Positions 17,962 through 26,162 of a stretch of DNA of 64,000 nucleotides are shown in pieces. Position 1 is the first letter of the stretch; each line of letters starts with the position of its first letter. The notes beneath the pieces are model-generated. The model saw only the letters and a list, made by a program, of their open reading frames with translations, did not search any database and was not told the DNA's origin. The translations under genes and the position numbers were made by a program. The stretch comes from Methylococcaceae bacterium (GTDB lineage Bacteria; Pseudomonadota; Gammaproteobacteria; Methylococcales; Methylomonadaceae), in the NCBI GenBank assembly GCA_021647585.1, contig JAKIUK010000001.1:124001-188000 (forward strand), written 5' to 3'.

Positions 17962-19659
17962 ATGACTGATGCAAAATCCTTATTCTGGCTTAAGTGTTTA
18001 ATTGTATTTGGGGTGTTAATACTGTTGGTATTATGGCTAACATGGGCACCCGCAAAGACTCATAAGGGTATTATTAAATTTGGCGCCCAGGTTACGGTCG
18101 TTCTTGAGCCATCTATGCAAAATCATGATAATCCTAATTTAAGTCACCCACGAGATTTAGCATTTGCACCCGATGCAAAGGGTACAGAATTATGGGTAGT
18201 CAACCGTGGCGCTCCCTACCAAATAATAGATGGCACGTATTATCCGAACCAAAGCGCGAAATGCCAATGGCGCTATGGCGGTCGTTCAACGCCACCCGAA
18301 AACTCCCGGTTCTGGCCATCGTTTACCGTAATCAAAGGTTTGGGAACTACTAAGCAAGTAGCTGAAAATAGTGTAGACCCATGGGCTATTCATTTCCTGG
18401 CAGAAGCGTCCAGTATCGCTTTTGGAACCCAGAGTTTTTCGCCACAGCATCATGGACCAAGTGAGTTGGTAGACAAACAAGGGCATTATTCTTTTGCAAC
18501 CTGTGGCGAAAGTCGTAACGAAATGAAGGGGTGTGTAGACTGGGCAAAAGGGCAATGGGAAACCTCTATACCGCTAGATTTTCAAGGGCCTACTTTGTGG
18601 ACAACTGATACTGACGTATTTGCTAAGAAAAATGCAGTGGCAGATCTATATTTAGCCAAATCATTTTGTAAAGGCAGCGAAGATCCAGAGTGTATAGAAA
18701 AATATACCCAGCCTGTTTGTACTGAAAAAAACCAGCCTGCCTGTGAGATAGGGGATCAGGGCAAAGCTTTCACTTTAGGCTCACATCTGGATATGCTGCA
18801 TGAATCACCTCTGTGCATGGGTATCGCGTGGGAACAACGAAATACCTATTGGGTCTTTGACGGCTGTGGTGGATCACAGGCATACGTTCAAGCTGGAAAA
18901 GCGCCTGATCTAGAAAAACTACTGGTCAATGGTCATGGCGAAGACTTCAATTTATTGCAGGCAAATCTGGGAGAAAATTCCGCTGACGATAAGCCATTAC
19001 CGCGCGCTGCCTGTAAAGAGAACGGTGATATTGTTCGCTATGATTTTCGGGTTGATCATGGCGTTGGATTTGATGACCATTGCGATGGAATTATTGAGCG
19101 TTATGCTATCGGTAAAGTAAAGCGGAAAGAGGGTGTGCCTAGTCATATGCTAGTCTGGAAGGGTCATCTGTTTATTGCCGATACCGGTAATCACCGTATT
19201 GGCAGGCTTGATCCACATCAGGCTGGCGGGCGTGCAAGTTACAATAAAAAACCTTTAAGTGAGCGTGTTAACGATGCCTGCACGGTAGTCTGGGATATGC
19301 GGAACGCGACTAGTGAAGATATTGTCGTTAATTATTTTAAGCCGACTGATCTAAGTGGTTTTGATAGCCCATCTGGCATGGCTATTATGCCCAAATCAGC
19401 TTTACCCATACAGCATAGTGCTAATAATTCAGGTAAAGATATTTTAATCGTGGGGGACAACGCCAGTAGCAAATTATTTTTTATATCCCTCGAAGAAGAC
19501 CCAGGTATCAGCGGTAAACTTTTAGGGACAGTCGACCTGCAAACTCATATAGCTGCGGGTGGCTTAATGGGGCTGGCAGTTCATCCGTTAACGCACGATA
19601 TTTATGTAACTGATGCTGTAAGCAATAAAATCCTGGCGATAAAGTTAAAAGGAAACTGA
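17962..19659 (+). CDS. Membrane-anchored or secreted NHL-type beta-propeller protein
   Basis: A 565-residue protein with one N-terminal hydrophobic segment (about 9-28), then a large extracytoplasmic part with NHL/YVTN-type propeller strands. Examples are LSHPRDLAFAPDAKGTELWVVNRG (about 61-84), LVWKGHLFIADTGNHRIGRLDP (about 398-419) and LMGLAVHPLTHDIYVTDAVSNKI (about 535-557). It is rich in cysteine in the middle third, which suggests disulfides outside the cytoplasm. I recognise no catalytic motif. It lies 48 bases upstream of the LodA-like gene on the same strand, so an operon and a shared function are likely but inferred. TTAGG nine bases before ATG 17962 is the likely ribosome site. Confidence 0.65.
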   Translation: MTDAKSLFWLKCLIVFGVLILLVLWLTWAPAKTHKGIIKFGAQVTVVLEPSMQNHDNPNLSHPRDLAFAPDAKGTELWVVNRGAPYQIIDGTYYPNQSAKCQWRYGGRSTPPENSRFWPSFTVIKGLGTTKQVAENSVDPWAIHFLAEASSIAFGTQSFSPQHHGPSELVDKQGHYSFATCGESRNEMKGCVDWAKGQWETSIPLDFQGPTLWTTDTDVFAKKNAVADLYLAKSFCKGSEDPECIEKYTQPVCTEKNQPACEIGDQGKAFTLGSHLDMLHESPLCMGIAWEQRNTYWVFDGCGGSQAYVQAGKAPDLEKLLVNGHGEDFNLLQANLGENSADDKPLPRAACKENGDIVRYDFRVDHGVGFDDHCDGIIERYAIGKVKRKEGVPSHMLVWKGHLFIADTGNHRIGRLDPHQAGGRASYNKKPLSERVNDACTVVWDMRNATSEDIVVNYFKPTDLSGFDSPSGMAIMPKSALPIQHSANNSGKDILIVGDNASSKLFFISLEEDPGISGKLLGTVDLQTHIAAGGLMGLAVHPLTHDIYVTDAVSNKILAIKLKGN

Positions 19660-19707
19660 GCTTGTAACTTGTAATGTAGTAACAAATAAATAATGGGTGA
19701 GGATGAT

Positions 19708-22662
19708 ATGACTAACAAATGTGATGATGGTGAAAAAAAATCTGAGAACAAAGTCAGTTGCTGGGATTGCGAACAGAATGCCACGGAGCGACTCAAGGAA
19801 ATGTTTGTCGAAATGGGACAAAAGCACAGAATTGCAAGTGGTACCAAGCCTGCGCGACGAGCTGTATTTCGCAAGCAACATGGAATCGCCTATGGGCAGT
19901 TCAAAATAAATGCTGATATAGATCCCGCTTTCAAACTGGGTATTTTTGCAGGTGATGCGTACGAATGCGCAGTTCGATTCTCCAGTGATACCGGACCGAC
20001 AGATCCTGATTTGAAATCTACTTTAGGTTTGGGTTTAAAACTGTTTGGCGTACCAGGTGATAAACTGTTCGGTACAGGAGAAACGGCAGACTTTATCATG
20101 CAAAACATTGACCGTTTTTTTGCCACAGATGCCAGGCAAATGTGTGCCTTCACCACGGCAGGTGTTGTTGATAAGAACTATCCCGCTTATATGGCAGAGC
20201 ACCCGGAACTTGCCGAGGTGCTAGATGCCATGGAAAAGGTGGAAGCAAGTTGTTTAACCGCAAATTACTGGGCCATTTTACCTTTTAAACTGGGTGACAA
20301 TCAGGTGGTAAAATATCGCTTAGTGCCTGATAAAACTGATGTGGGAGCGCCGTTTGACAATAATGATTATCTTGCCCTGGATTTACAGCGCAGACTGAGC
20401 TGTGGTTCGGTAAAGTTCCGTTTTGAAATCCAGTTGCGCACTAGCGATAAGATGCCGATTGATGATGCTCGCGCAGTATGGAGTACTAAAGAAAGCGCTT
20501 ATATCTGTATTGCTGAATTGAGTTTACTGCAACAGGACATTTGTGCTATCGGTCAGGGCGAATTTGGTCAAAACCTTGCGTTTAATATTTGGCGCACACT
20601 TGCAGTACACGAACCACTGGGTAGTATTGCGCTGGCACGCAAGACTGTTTATCAGGCCAGTGCTGAGGCGCGGCACCAGGCCAACGGTCAATTACAACAA
20701 GAACCTGACAAGATAAACCCACCATTTGAAGACACTGCAGATGATAGCAGCGATTGTATTGTTTATGCCGGTATTTATCCGCCAATTGGCGTGATGCGGG
20801 TAGGCAACAGCAAGGAGGCTTATTATATTGGTCCAGAAGTGAAAACAGCGCAACCCGATTGTAGTGATTCTCCTTACCGGGATGTAACCGGCGCACTCAA
20901 ACGTCAGGCCGCAAAATTTCGCATATACGGTTTTAATGCTGCGGGTAAAGCTGTCAAAGAATTGAACCTGGATAATGCTGAAATAGAATGGATGACACAC
21001 CTGGCAAATCAGAAATCTTCATGGTATGAATTTCAATTGGCGCTGGATATCCCTGAAGCGGCTGATGCTCCACCGTCCCTGCTACGTAATAATAACATTA
21101 AAAACCGGGGTGACTTACTGATCGATGGAGGTAAACAGCATATTTCAGGGCGTACTCTCAAAGGTTGTGATGACTACGCTTTTACAGGTAAATTTATGGG
21201 TACTGAAGTATATCTTGGTGAAATGCGTACCGATGAGAAAGGTAGATTGTTGATGTTAGGCGGCCACGGCAAGGCAGAAAATATCAATGGAGATTTGGCG
21301 ATCACCTTTGCTAATAATGAAGGCTGGTATGACGATATCGCAGATGGTCCGGTGACGGCGAAGGTAAAATATCAGGGTGTTGAACTCAGAGTGTTACCCG
21401 CATGGGTGATTAGTGCACCACCTGATTTTGCGCCTTTGCAAAAATCGGTGCGCACTATGTGGGATTTGATGCGCGATGTGGCCATTCAAAGCGGTATGAA
21501 AAATCGACCTGCCCGCCCCTCTTTTAGGCACGATATTTTGCCCATTTTTCAGCGCATGAGCGATTTACAATGGGTTAACGCTGGGTTTGCCGGGGCTTTT
21601 GGTTGGGGTGGCCAATTTAATTACACTACGGACGAATGGATCGCAAAGCTAAATAATCCATCATCCGCTTATTATGAAATGCGCAGGACAATTTCAAATA
21701 ATTTCCGCCGTTACTCAGTTGATGGCGCTAATGCCTCACAACTATGGCCCTGGGTTTATGGTGATGCCATGAGTGTTCCATCTTCCGGGTCTGTGCGGCA
21801 AAGTGCGACTCTTTCTGACCTGCAGCTTGAATTTCTGGAACAGTGGGTGGACGGCGATTTTGATGCAGACTACGATCCTGAATATCAACCGCCTACAGAA
21901 ATTGATCAATTACCAGTTGATAAACGACCGGATATGCTTACTCAGGCAGCGATGGAGTTTTGCCTGGCAGATGCTTTCCATCCTGGCTGTGAAATGACCT
22001 GGCCGATGCGTAACGCAGGTATGTACATAGCTCCGTTTCGCTTAAAACATAAGAAAGCTACCGAACCCACAAATGGGCATTATTACGGGCCCATTATGAA
22101 TGATAATGTCATTACCTTACCTAAAGGGCCGTTACTGGGCGGTCAGGTTGCAGGCGGGATTACCCGGTGGATGGCAATACCGTGGCATTGTGATACAGCC
22201 AGTTGTCGCGATGGCTACGAAGCTAGCTACGATCCTTATTTACCCACTTTTTGGCCGGCACGGGTACCGAATAATATTCTTAGTGAAACCATGTACGCGA
22301 ATACCATCAATGACCAGCTTTCAGAACAAGAGCGTACGCAATCTTTTGCCTATCGTACTGCATGGCTGAATGATCTACCGATTGATGAACCTGTGACTTA
22401 TACCAAACAGATTAATAGCATGATTCATCATTTTGACAGTTTAGCTGTGGTGCAGGCACGCACTGGAGTGACTGACGATGCAAATTTTCCAGCGGAGATG
22501 CAAGTAGGGATTGCATCAAAAAAATTACCCAGTGGTGCAAGAGAACCGCAGGTAACCATGAAGAGTTTTGTTGATGGTAGTTCGATGCATGGTGAAGCGC
22601 ACCATCGTACAGTTGACTTGAGTAGCATAGAAAAAGCACACCGCTTAAAGCGTAAGGACTGA
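19708..22662 (+). CDS. Catalase-like heme domain fused to LodA-type CTQ oxidase
   Basis: A 984-residue two-part protein. Residues about 30-340 resemble catalase-fold heme proteins of the y4iL type: distal His58 (RKQHGIAYGQF), Asn133 (DFIMQN) with FFATDAR, and proximal Tyr315 in RKTVYQASAEARH. Residues about 350-984 match LodA/GoxA quinoprotein oxidases (start VYAGIYPPIGVMRVGNS). In LodA the cysteine tryptophylquinone cofactor is Cys516-Trp581. Here Cys761 (FHPGCEMTWPMR) and Trp826 (RWMAIPWHCDTASC) are also 65 apart. Such enzymes oxidise amino-acid amines to aldehyde, NH3 and H2O2, so the catalase-like half could consume the peroxide (inference). ATG 19708 is preferred over 19693 because GTGAGG precedes it at good spacing. 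No signal peptide. The substrate is unknown. Confidence 0.85.
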   Translation: MTNKCDDGEKKSENKVSCWDCEQNATERLKEMFVEMGQKHRIASGTKPARRAVFRKQHGIAYGQFKINADIDPAFKLGIFAGDAYECAVRFSSDTGPTDPDLKSTLGLGLKLFGVPGDKLFGTGETADFIMQNIDRFFATDARQMCAFTTAGVVDKNYPAYMAEHPELAEVLDAMEKVEASCLTANYWAILPFKLGDNQVVKYRLVPDKTDVGAPFDNNDYLALDLQRRLSCGSVKFRFEIQLRTSDKMPIDDARAVWSTKESAYICIAELSLLQQDICAIGQGEFGQNLAFNIWRTLAVHEPLGSIALARKTVYQASAEARHQANGQLQQEPDKINPPFEDTADDSSDCIVYAGIYPPIGVMRVGNSKEAYYIGPEVKTAQPDCSDSPYRDVTGALKRQAAKFRIYGFNAAGKAVKELNLDNAEIEWMTHLANQKSSWYEFQLALDIPEAADAPPSLLRNNNIKNRGDLLIDGGKQHISGRTLKGCDDYAFTGKFMGTEVYLGEMRTDEKGRLLMLGGHGKAENINGDLAITFANNEGWYDDIADGPVTAKVKYQGVELRVLPAWVISAPPDFAPLQKSVRTMWDLMRDVAIQSGMKNRPARPSFRHDILPIFQRMSDLQWVNAGFAGAFGWGGQFNYTTDEWIAKLNNPSSAYYEMRRTISNNFRRYSVDGANASQLWPWVYGDAMSVPSSGSVRQSATLSDLQLEFLEQWVDGDFDADYDPEYQPPTEIDQLPVDKRPDMLTQAAMEFCLADAFHPGCEMTWPMRNAGMYIAPFRLKHKKATEPTNGHYYGPIMNDNVITLPKGPLLGGQVAGGITRWMAIPWHCDTASCRDGYEASYDPYLPTFWPARVPNNILSETMYANTINDQLSEQERTQSFAYRTAWLNDLPIDEPVTYTKQINSMIHHFDSLAVVQARTGVTDDANFPAEMQVGIASKKLPSGAREPQVTMKSFVDGSSMHGEAHHRTVDLSSIEKAHRLKRKD

Positions 22663-22665
22663 ACT

Positions 22666-23748
22666 TTGTTTGATGTTGCGATTATTGGCGCGGGGGTAGC
22701 AGGTTGTACGGCTGCTATCGCTCTTGCAGCGACCCATAGAGTGGTGCTTATTGATAAACAGGCTGAACCTCCTGAGCGTATTGGTGAGAGTTTAGCACCG
22801 GCTGCGCGGCGTATTTTTCATCAACTGGGTTTGCTTGCAGAGTTTAATCAACAGCCCCACTTGCTCAGTCAAGGTATGCAGTCATACTGGGGCAGTGAGC
22901 AAGTGCAGGTGGTTGATAATATACGCAATCCTGATGGCTTTGGCTGGCATTTAAACCGCCAGCTGTTTGAAGCTTTTTTACGCGAATCCGCTAGACTACG
23001 CGGTGTAGAATGTCGCTGGCCGGTAAAACTGACAGCCTCATATTATGACCAGGGTCACTGGTGTTTAACTACGGATAGCTGTGGTTATATTAAAGCGAAA
23101 TTTGTGATTGATGCTGGCGGGCGACAAGCTCCGTTTGCCAAGCAACAAGGGATGCAGCGTGAGCATATCGATAAGCTTATTGCCTGCTGGGCAACAATCC
23201 CTGATAAAAGTACAAATCGCATGGGGCTCATTGCGTCTACTGATATAGGATGGTGGTATAGTGTCGTTACGCCGAATAATAGGCGGGTCATTACCTTGCA
23301 AACAGATTCGGACTTGATTGATGCTGAGATAAAAAAAGACCTGACACGATTTATACAGCTAGCATTATGCAGCCCGCCGATGGCGCGACTGTTACAAGGT
23401 TTAGATTTCACTGCAAAGGCTGATGGCGCAGCTTATCATGGTGTTACAGCCGCCAACACAACACGCCTGCAGCAGGTGGCAGGTAAACACTGTGCGGCAC
23501 TGGGTGATGCTGCGATCAGCTTCGATCCATTATCATCTCAAGGCATATTTAATGCTATGGCTAGCGCTATGCAGCTAGCCGATTTGCTGCGCAGTCAAAA
23601 AGAAGTACAAGTAGAATACACAAAGCAAATTGAACAAATCTGGCAATATTATGTAACCCATAAAAACACATATTATCGTCAGGAAAACCGCTGGAGAGAT
23701 GCGCTATTTTGGCGTAGGCGTCATTTAGCTAATGTTGTGGGACATTGA
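22666..23748 (+). CDS. LodB-like FAD-dependent maturase of the CTQ oxidase
   Basis: A 360-residue flavoprotein of the halogenase/geranylgeranyl-reductase-like superfamily. It has an N-terminal Rossmann motif GAGVAG (8-13), the GESLAPAARR segment, a mid DAGGRQAPF motif and the C-terminal FAD motif LGDAAISFDPLSSQGI. In lodAB and goxAB pairs, the B protein is needed to modify the A protein and generate the cofactor. The TTG start at 22666 lies three bases after the upstream stop and has AAGGA at suitable distance; no nearby ATG fits the N-terminus, which must include the VAIIGAG strand. The immediate linkage strongly supports the LodA assignment. Confidence 0.85.
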   Translation: MFDVAIIGAGVAGCTAAIALAATHRVVLIDKQAEPPERIGESLAPAARRIFHQLGLLAEFNQQPHLLSQGMQSYWGSEQVQVVDNIRNPDGFGWHLNRQLFEAFLRESARLRGVECRWPVKLTASYYDQGHWCLTTDSCGYIKAKFVIDAGGRQAPFAKQQGMQREHIDKLIACWATIPDKSTNRMGLIASTDIGWWYSVVTPNNRRVITLQTDSDLIDAEIKKDLTRFIQLALCSPPMARLLQGLDFTAKADGAAYHGVTAANTTRLQQVAGKHCAALGDAAISFDPLSSQGIFNAMASAMQLADLLRSQKEVQVEYTKQIEQIWQYYVTHKNTYYRQENRWRDALFWRRRHLANVVGH

Positions 23749-23761
23749 GGTCAAAGACATT

Positions 23762-23800
23762 AGGGTCTTTATTATTGCAGCAAAAGTAAAGACCCTTTCC
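23762..23800 (+). terminator. Rho-independent terminator of the oxidase cluster
   Basis: Perfect 10-bp stem AGGGTCTTTA (23762-23771) with TAAAGACCCT (23787-23796), followed by a T-rich tract, 13 bases after the lodB-like stop codon. Confidence 0.75.
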
Positions 23801-24194
23801 CCTTTCCCTCTTTCCTGTGCTGACATTGAATGCAGGAACGGCAAAGTTATGTTCTGCTGCATAATCCAAAAGTTGTCGTAATGATACTAAAGCCATAATC
23901 CTAGAAAAATCAGTTGGGCGCTAAATTCCATGCAAATCCTTGAGTATCATGTTTAATCAGGTTTATTCACACTCACCCATTTGGTGGGGAGGAAAATCGC
24001 TCCATGGTTTTGTGAAAAATTTCGACGAAAAATTCTTCAGAATCACTCTTGATAAGGACTATGGCCATTATCTGTGAGTGATTCTTAGTCTTTGAAATAC
24101 ATGGATAATGGTATGGACCCACGCCACTTTCAATCTGGCCTGAATAAGGTCAGAATGGAATTTCTACAAACCATAAAAAAGTGGAGTGAGTCAG

Positions 24195-25211
24195 ATGAAG
24201 ATTACTACAATTGGCGTTGATATAGCAAAATCAGTTTTTCACCTTTTCGCGGTTAACCAAGCGGGGCGATTAGTAAAAAAGAAGCAACTAAAAAGAAAAC
24301 AAGTATTAAATTATCTGGCAAACATTGAACCTTGCCGGGTTGTAATGGAAGCGTGTGGGGGTGCCAATTATTGGGCGCATGAAATAATAGCCCTTGGGCA
24401 TGAGGTAAAACTGATAGCTCCACAGTATGTAAAACCGTATGTTAAAGGCAACAAAAATGACTATAATGACGCAGAAGCAATTGCAGAAGCAGCACAAAGG
24501 CCTACCATGCGATTTGTTCCGATTAAGTCAATTGAACAACAGGATGTTCAAAATTTTCATCGTCAGCGAGAATTGATTAAAAAAGAGCGTACAGCCTTAG
24601 TGAACCAAACGCGAGGCTTGTTAGCCGAATAAGGTGTTGTGATTCATCAAGGTGTTTCGGCAGTGCGTTGTCAATTACCTCTGATTATTAAAGATGCAGA
24701 GAATGGACTAACGAGTTTGAGTCGAGAACTGTTTTCCGAATTACTTGATGAATTGCGTTTATTGGATGCACTATTAAAACAGTGTGAGCAGCGAATAAAA
24801 AGAATGAATCAGAACAATGAGGTCTGCCAGCGATTAGATGATATTCTTGGGATAGGGCCTATTATAGCAAGTGCCACTTATGCGGCGGCAGGCGATGGGA
24901 AAGAGTTTAACAATGGTCGTCATTTTTCAGCATGGATGGGTCTGGTTCCAGGGCAACATTCAACAGGAGGAAAGCCCAAGTTACTTGGTATTAGTAAGCG
25001 CGGTGATGCTTATCTTAGAACCCTTTATATTCACGGGGCGAGAGCAGTGTTACGCCATAGCGCAACAAAACAAGATCGATTCAGTCGCTGGGCACAATCT
25101 GTTTTAGCACGCCGAGGGCACAACAAAGCATGCGTAGCCGTTGCCAACAAAATGGCGAGAATGGCGTGGGTCATTATGGCAAAGGGAGAAACTTACAGAG
25201 TCCCTGTTTAA
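24195..25211 (+). pseudogene. IS110/IS1111 transposase with a premature TAA
   Basis: The frame encodes an N-terminal DEDD RuvC-like domain (GVDIAKSVFHLFAVN with Asp9, VVMEACGGANYW, NKNDYNDAEAIAEAA) and a C-terminal Transposase_20 domain (LDDILGIGPIIASATYAAAGD, FSAWMGLVPGQHSTGGK). Both lie in the same frame but are separated by one TAA at 24630-24632 (LLAE-stop-GVVIHQGV). Relatives typically have Tyr at that place, so one substitution (TAT or TAC to TAA) accounts for it. GGAG eight bases before ATG 24195 supports that start over GTG 24186. The domains are otherwise undamaged, suggesting recent inactivation. Confidence 0.88.
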
Positions 25212-25507
25212 TGAATAAATAGTTTGATAGTTGGTTGAATTGAATTTTAGCCAGGCAAAAAAAAGAACCCCTTTCAATAGTTGCAAAAGATAATTTGATC
25301 TGATGGCGAGATAGGTCAGACCGGCTCATTCAGAACCTGTTTAATACATTGGCCATAATAGGCCGTATGGATGATGAGGAGTATGAGCGCAGATAACCAT
25401 TAGGGCCAGGAAGTCAAATACTTCCATAAACAGACCGAATATATGAGAGCAATGATTTTCTCTCACATCAATGATTAAATGTCTTGCAGAACGGGGTGGG
25501 TCCATAT
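25212..25507 (+). ncRNA. Candidate guide (bridge/seek) RNA region of the IS
   Basis: This is the non-coding segment between the transposase stop and the right end. In IS1111-group elements a structured RNA from this position directs target choice. I see GC-containing palindromic pieces (for example TTGGCCATAATAGGCC at 25351-25366), but I cannot define the RNA ends or its guide loops. Assignment rests on position within the family, not on a recognised structure. Confidence 0.35.
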
Positions 25508-25631
25508 ATGTATTGAATTCAGAAAATGCAGGAGCATTTTTCTGCCTCGCCCAATTTTCCACAAACTTCATGTCCAACCGGTTTTCTAGGTTTATTATTA
25601 ATAGCCATATTTATTAATACAGATCACTGTT

Positions 25632-25676
25632 TTAAACCTAGCACGCCATCAATGTTGTATTGATGGCGTACTAGGT
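25632..25676. repeat. Perfect-stem hairpin (AACCTAG...CTAGGTT)
   Basis: AACCTAGCACGCCATCAA pairs with TTGATGGCGTACTAGGTT around a 7-base loop with one bulge. A related piece (GTAGCACGCCAGTCAATGG) lies at 30098-30116. Part of the palindromic stretch between the IS and pmoB. Confidence 0.6.
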
Positions 25677-25678
25677 TG

Positions 25679-25830
25679 CTGTCCGAGAATAGAATACCAG
25701 CTACAGAAAAATCTCTTTTGGCCATTTTTTTCCGTTCATTTTCGTTAAATAACGCAAATATTTGCCACAAATGAACGAAAAAATAGACTCAAAAGAGCTT
25801 TTCCTCCCGTCGGTTACTATTCTCGGACAG
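25679..25830. repeat. Long inverted repeat (152 bp), MITE-like
   Basis: Outer arms CTGTCCGAGAATAG (25679-25692) and CTATTCTCGGACAG (25817-25830) are perfect complements. Inner arms include TCTCTTTTGG with CTCAAAAGAGC and TTCGTTCATTTG-type complements. No ORF lies inside. It could be a miniature element or an IS end pair; no copy elsewhere in the window. Confidence 0.65.
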
Positions 25831-26084
25831 ATTCCTAGATTAAAACACACACCTATTTTATTCATATGATCTTACCTGATTACCCATGAGCTTCCGCCAT
25901 TTTCAAAAATGTTGCCACATAGGCCCGTCATTACTGCATGCTCTTAGCAGGAATCTAATTTTGCATGAATAGATCCATCCCCGACAAAACACCTAGGGGA
26001 TAACGGTGTACAAGGTGTCACCATTTTCTCATCTATAAGGAGGACATATGGGTATAATCAGCTGATCTTATGCTTTTCTTTCAT
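25831..26084. other. Gene-free stretch with an orphan ribosome site
   Basis: No ORF of useful size. On the plus strand, AAGGAGG (26037-26043 region) stands four bases before ATG 26048, an excellent ribosome site, but the frame stops after five codons (MGIIS). This could be the 5' remnant of a deleted gene or a leader peptide. Confidence 0.4.
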
Positions 26085-26125
26085 CCATAAAAAAGCCCCC
26101 ATCACCCTAAAGCGATGGGGGCCTT
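26085..26125 (-). terminator. Rho-independent terminator of pmoCAB
   Basis: Read on the minus strand, GCCCCCATC (26122-26114) pairs with GATGGGGGC (26103-26095), followed by six T. It lies 40 bases after the pmoB stop codon and is the strongest terminator in the window. Confidence 0.92.
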
Positions 26126-26162
26126 TATCCCTATCTAAAAACTAAGTTTTTAGATTATTTCA

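Larger units (their letters stand above)
24104..25507 (+). mobile_element. IS110 family (IS1111 group) insertion sequence
   Basis: About 1.4 kb with sub-terminal inverted repeats TGGACCCACGCC (24115-24126) and GGGGTGGGTCCA (25493-25504; 11 of 12 match). A few extra bases lie outside each repeat (11 left, 3 right), which is characteristic of the IS1111 group. It carries one transposase gene with a stop codon inside. About 296 bases of non-coding DNA follow the gene inside the right end, where IS1111 elements are known to encode their guide (bridge/seek) RNA. Ends were set by comparison with the uninterrupted repeat at 17530-17560; a shared ATG makes the exact base ambiguous. Confidence 0.8.
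23900..25590. repeat. MITE-2 copy split by an IS1111 element
   Basis: The left terminus is CCTAGAAAAATCAGTTGGGC and the right terminus is CCAACCGGTTTTCTAGG. The left arm (to 24103) and right arm (from 25508) correspond, in inverse orientation, to the two parts of 5792-6250. Without the IS the element would be about 285-290 bp, the same as the other copy. The break lies in the palindrome ATACATGTAT. Confidence 0.75.
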
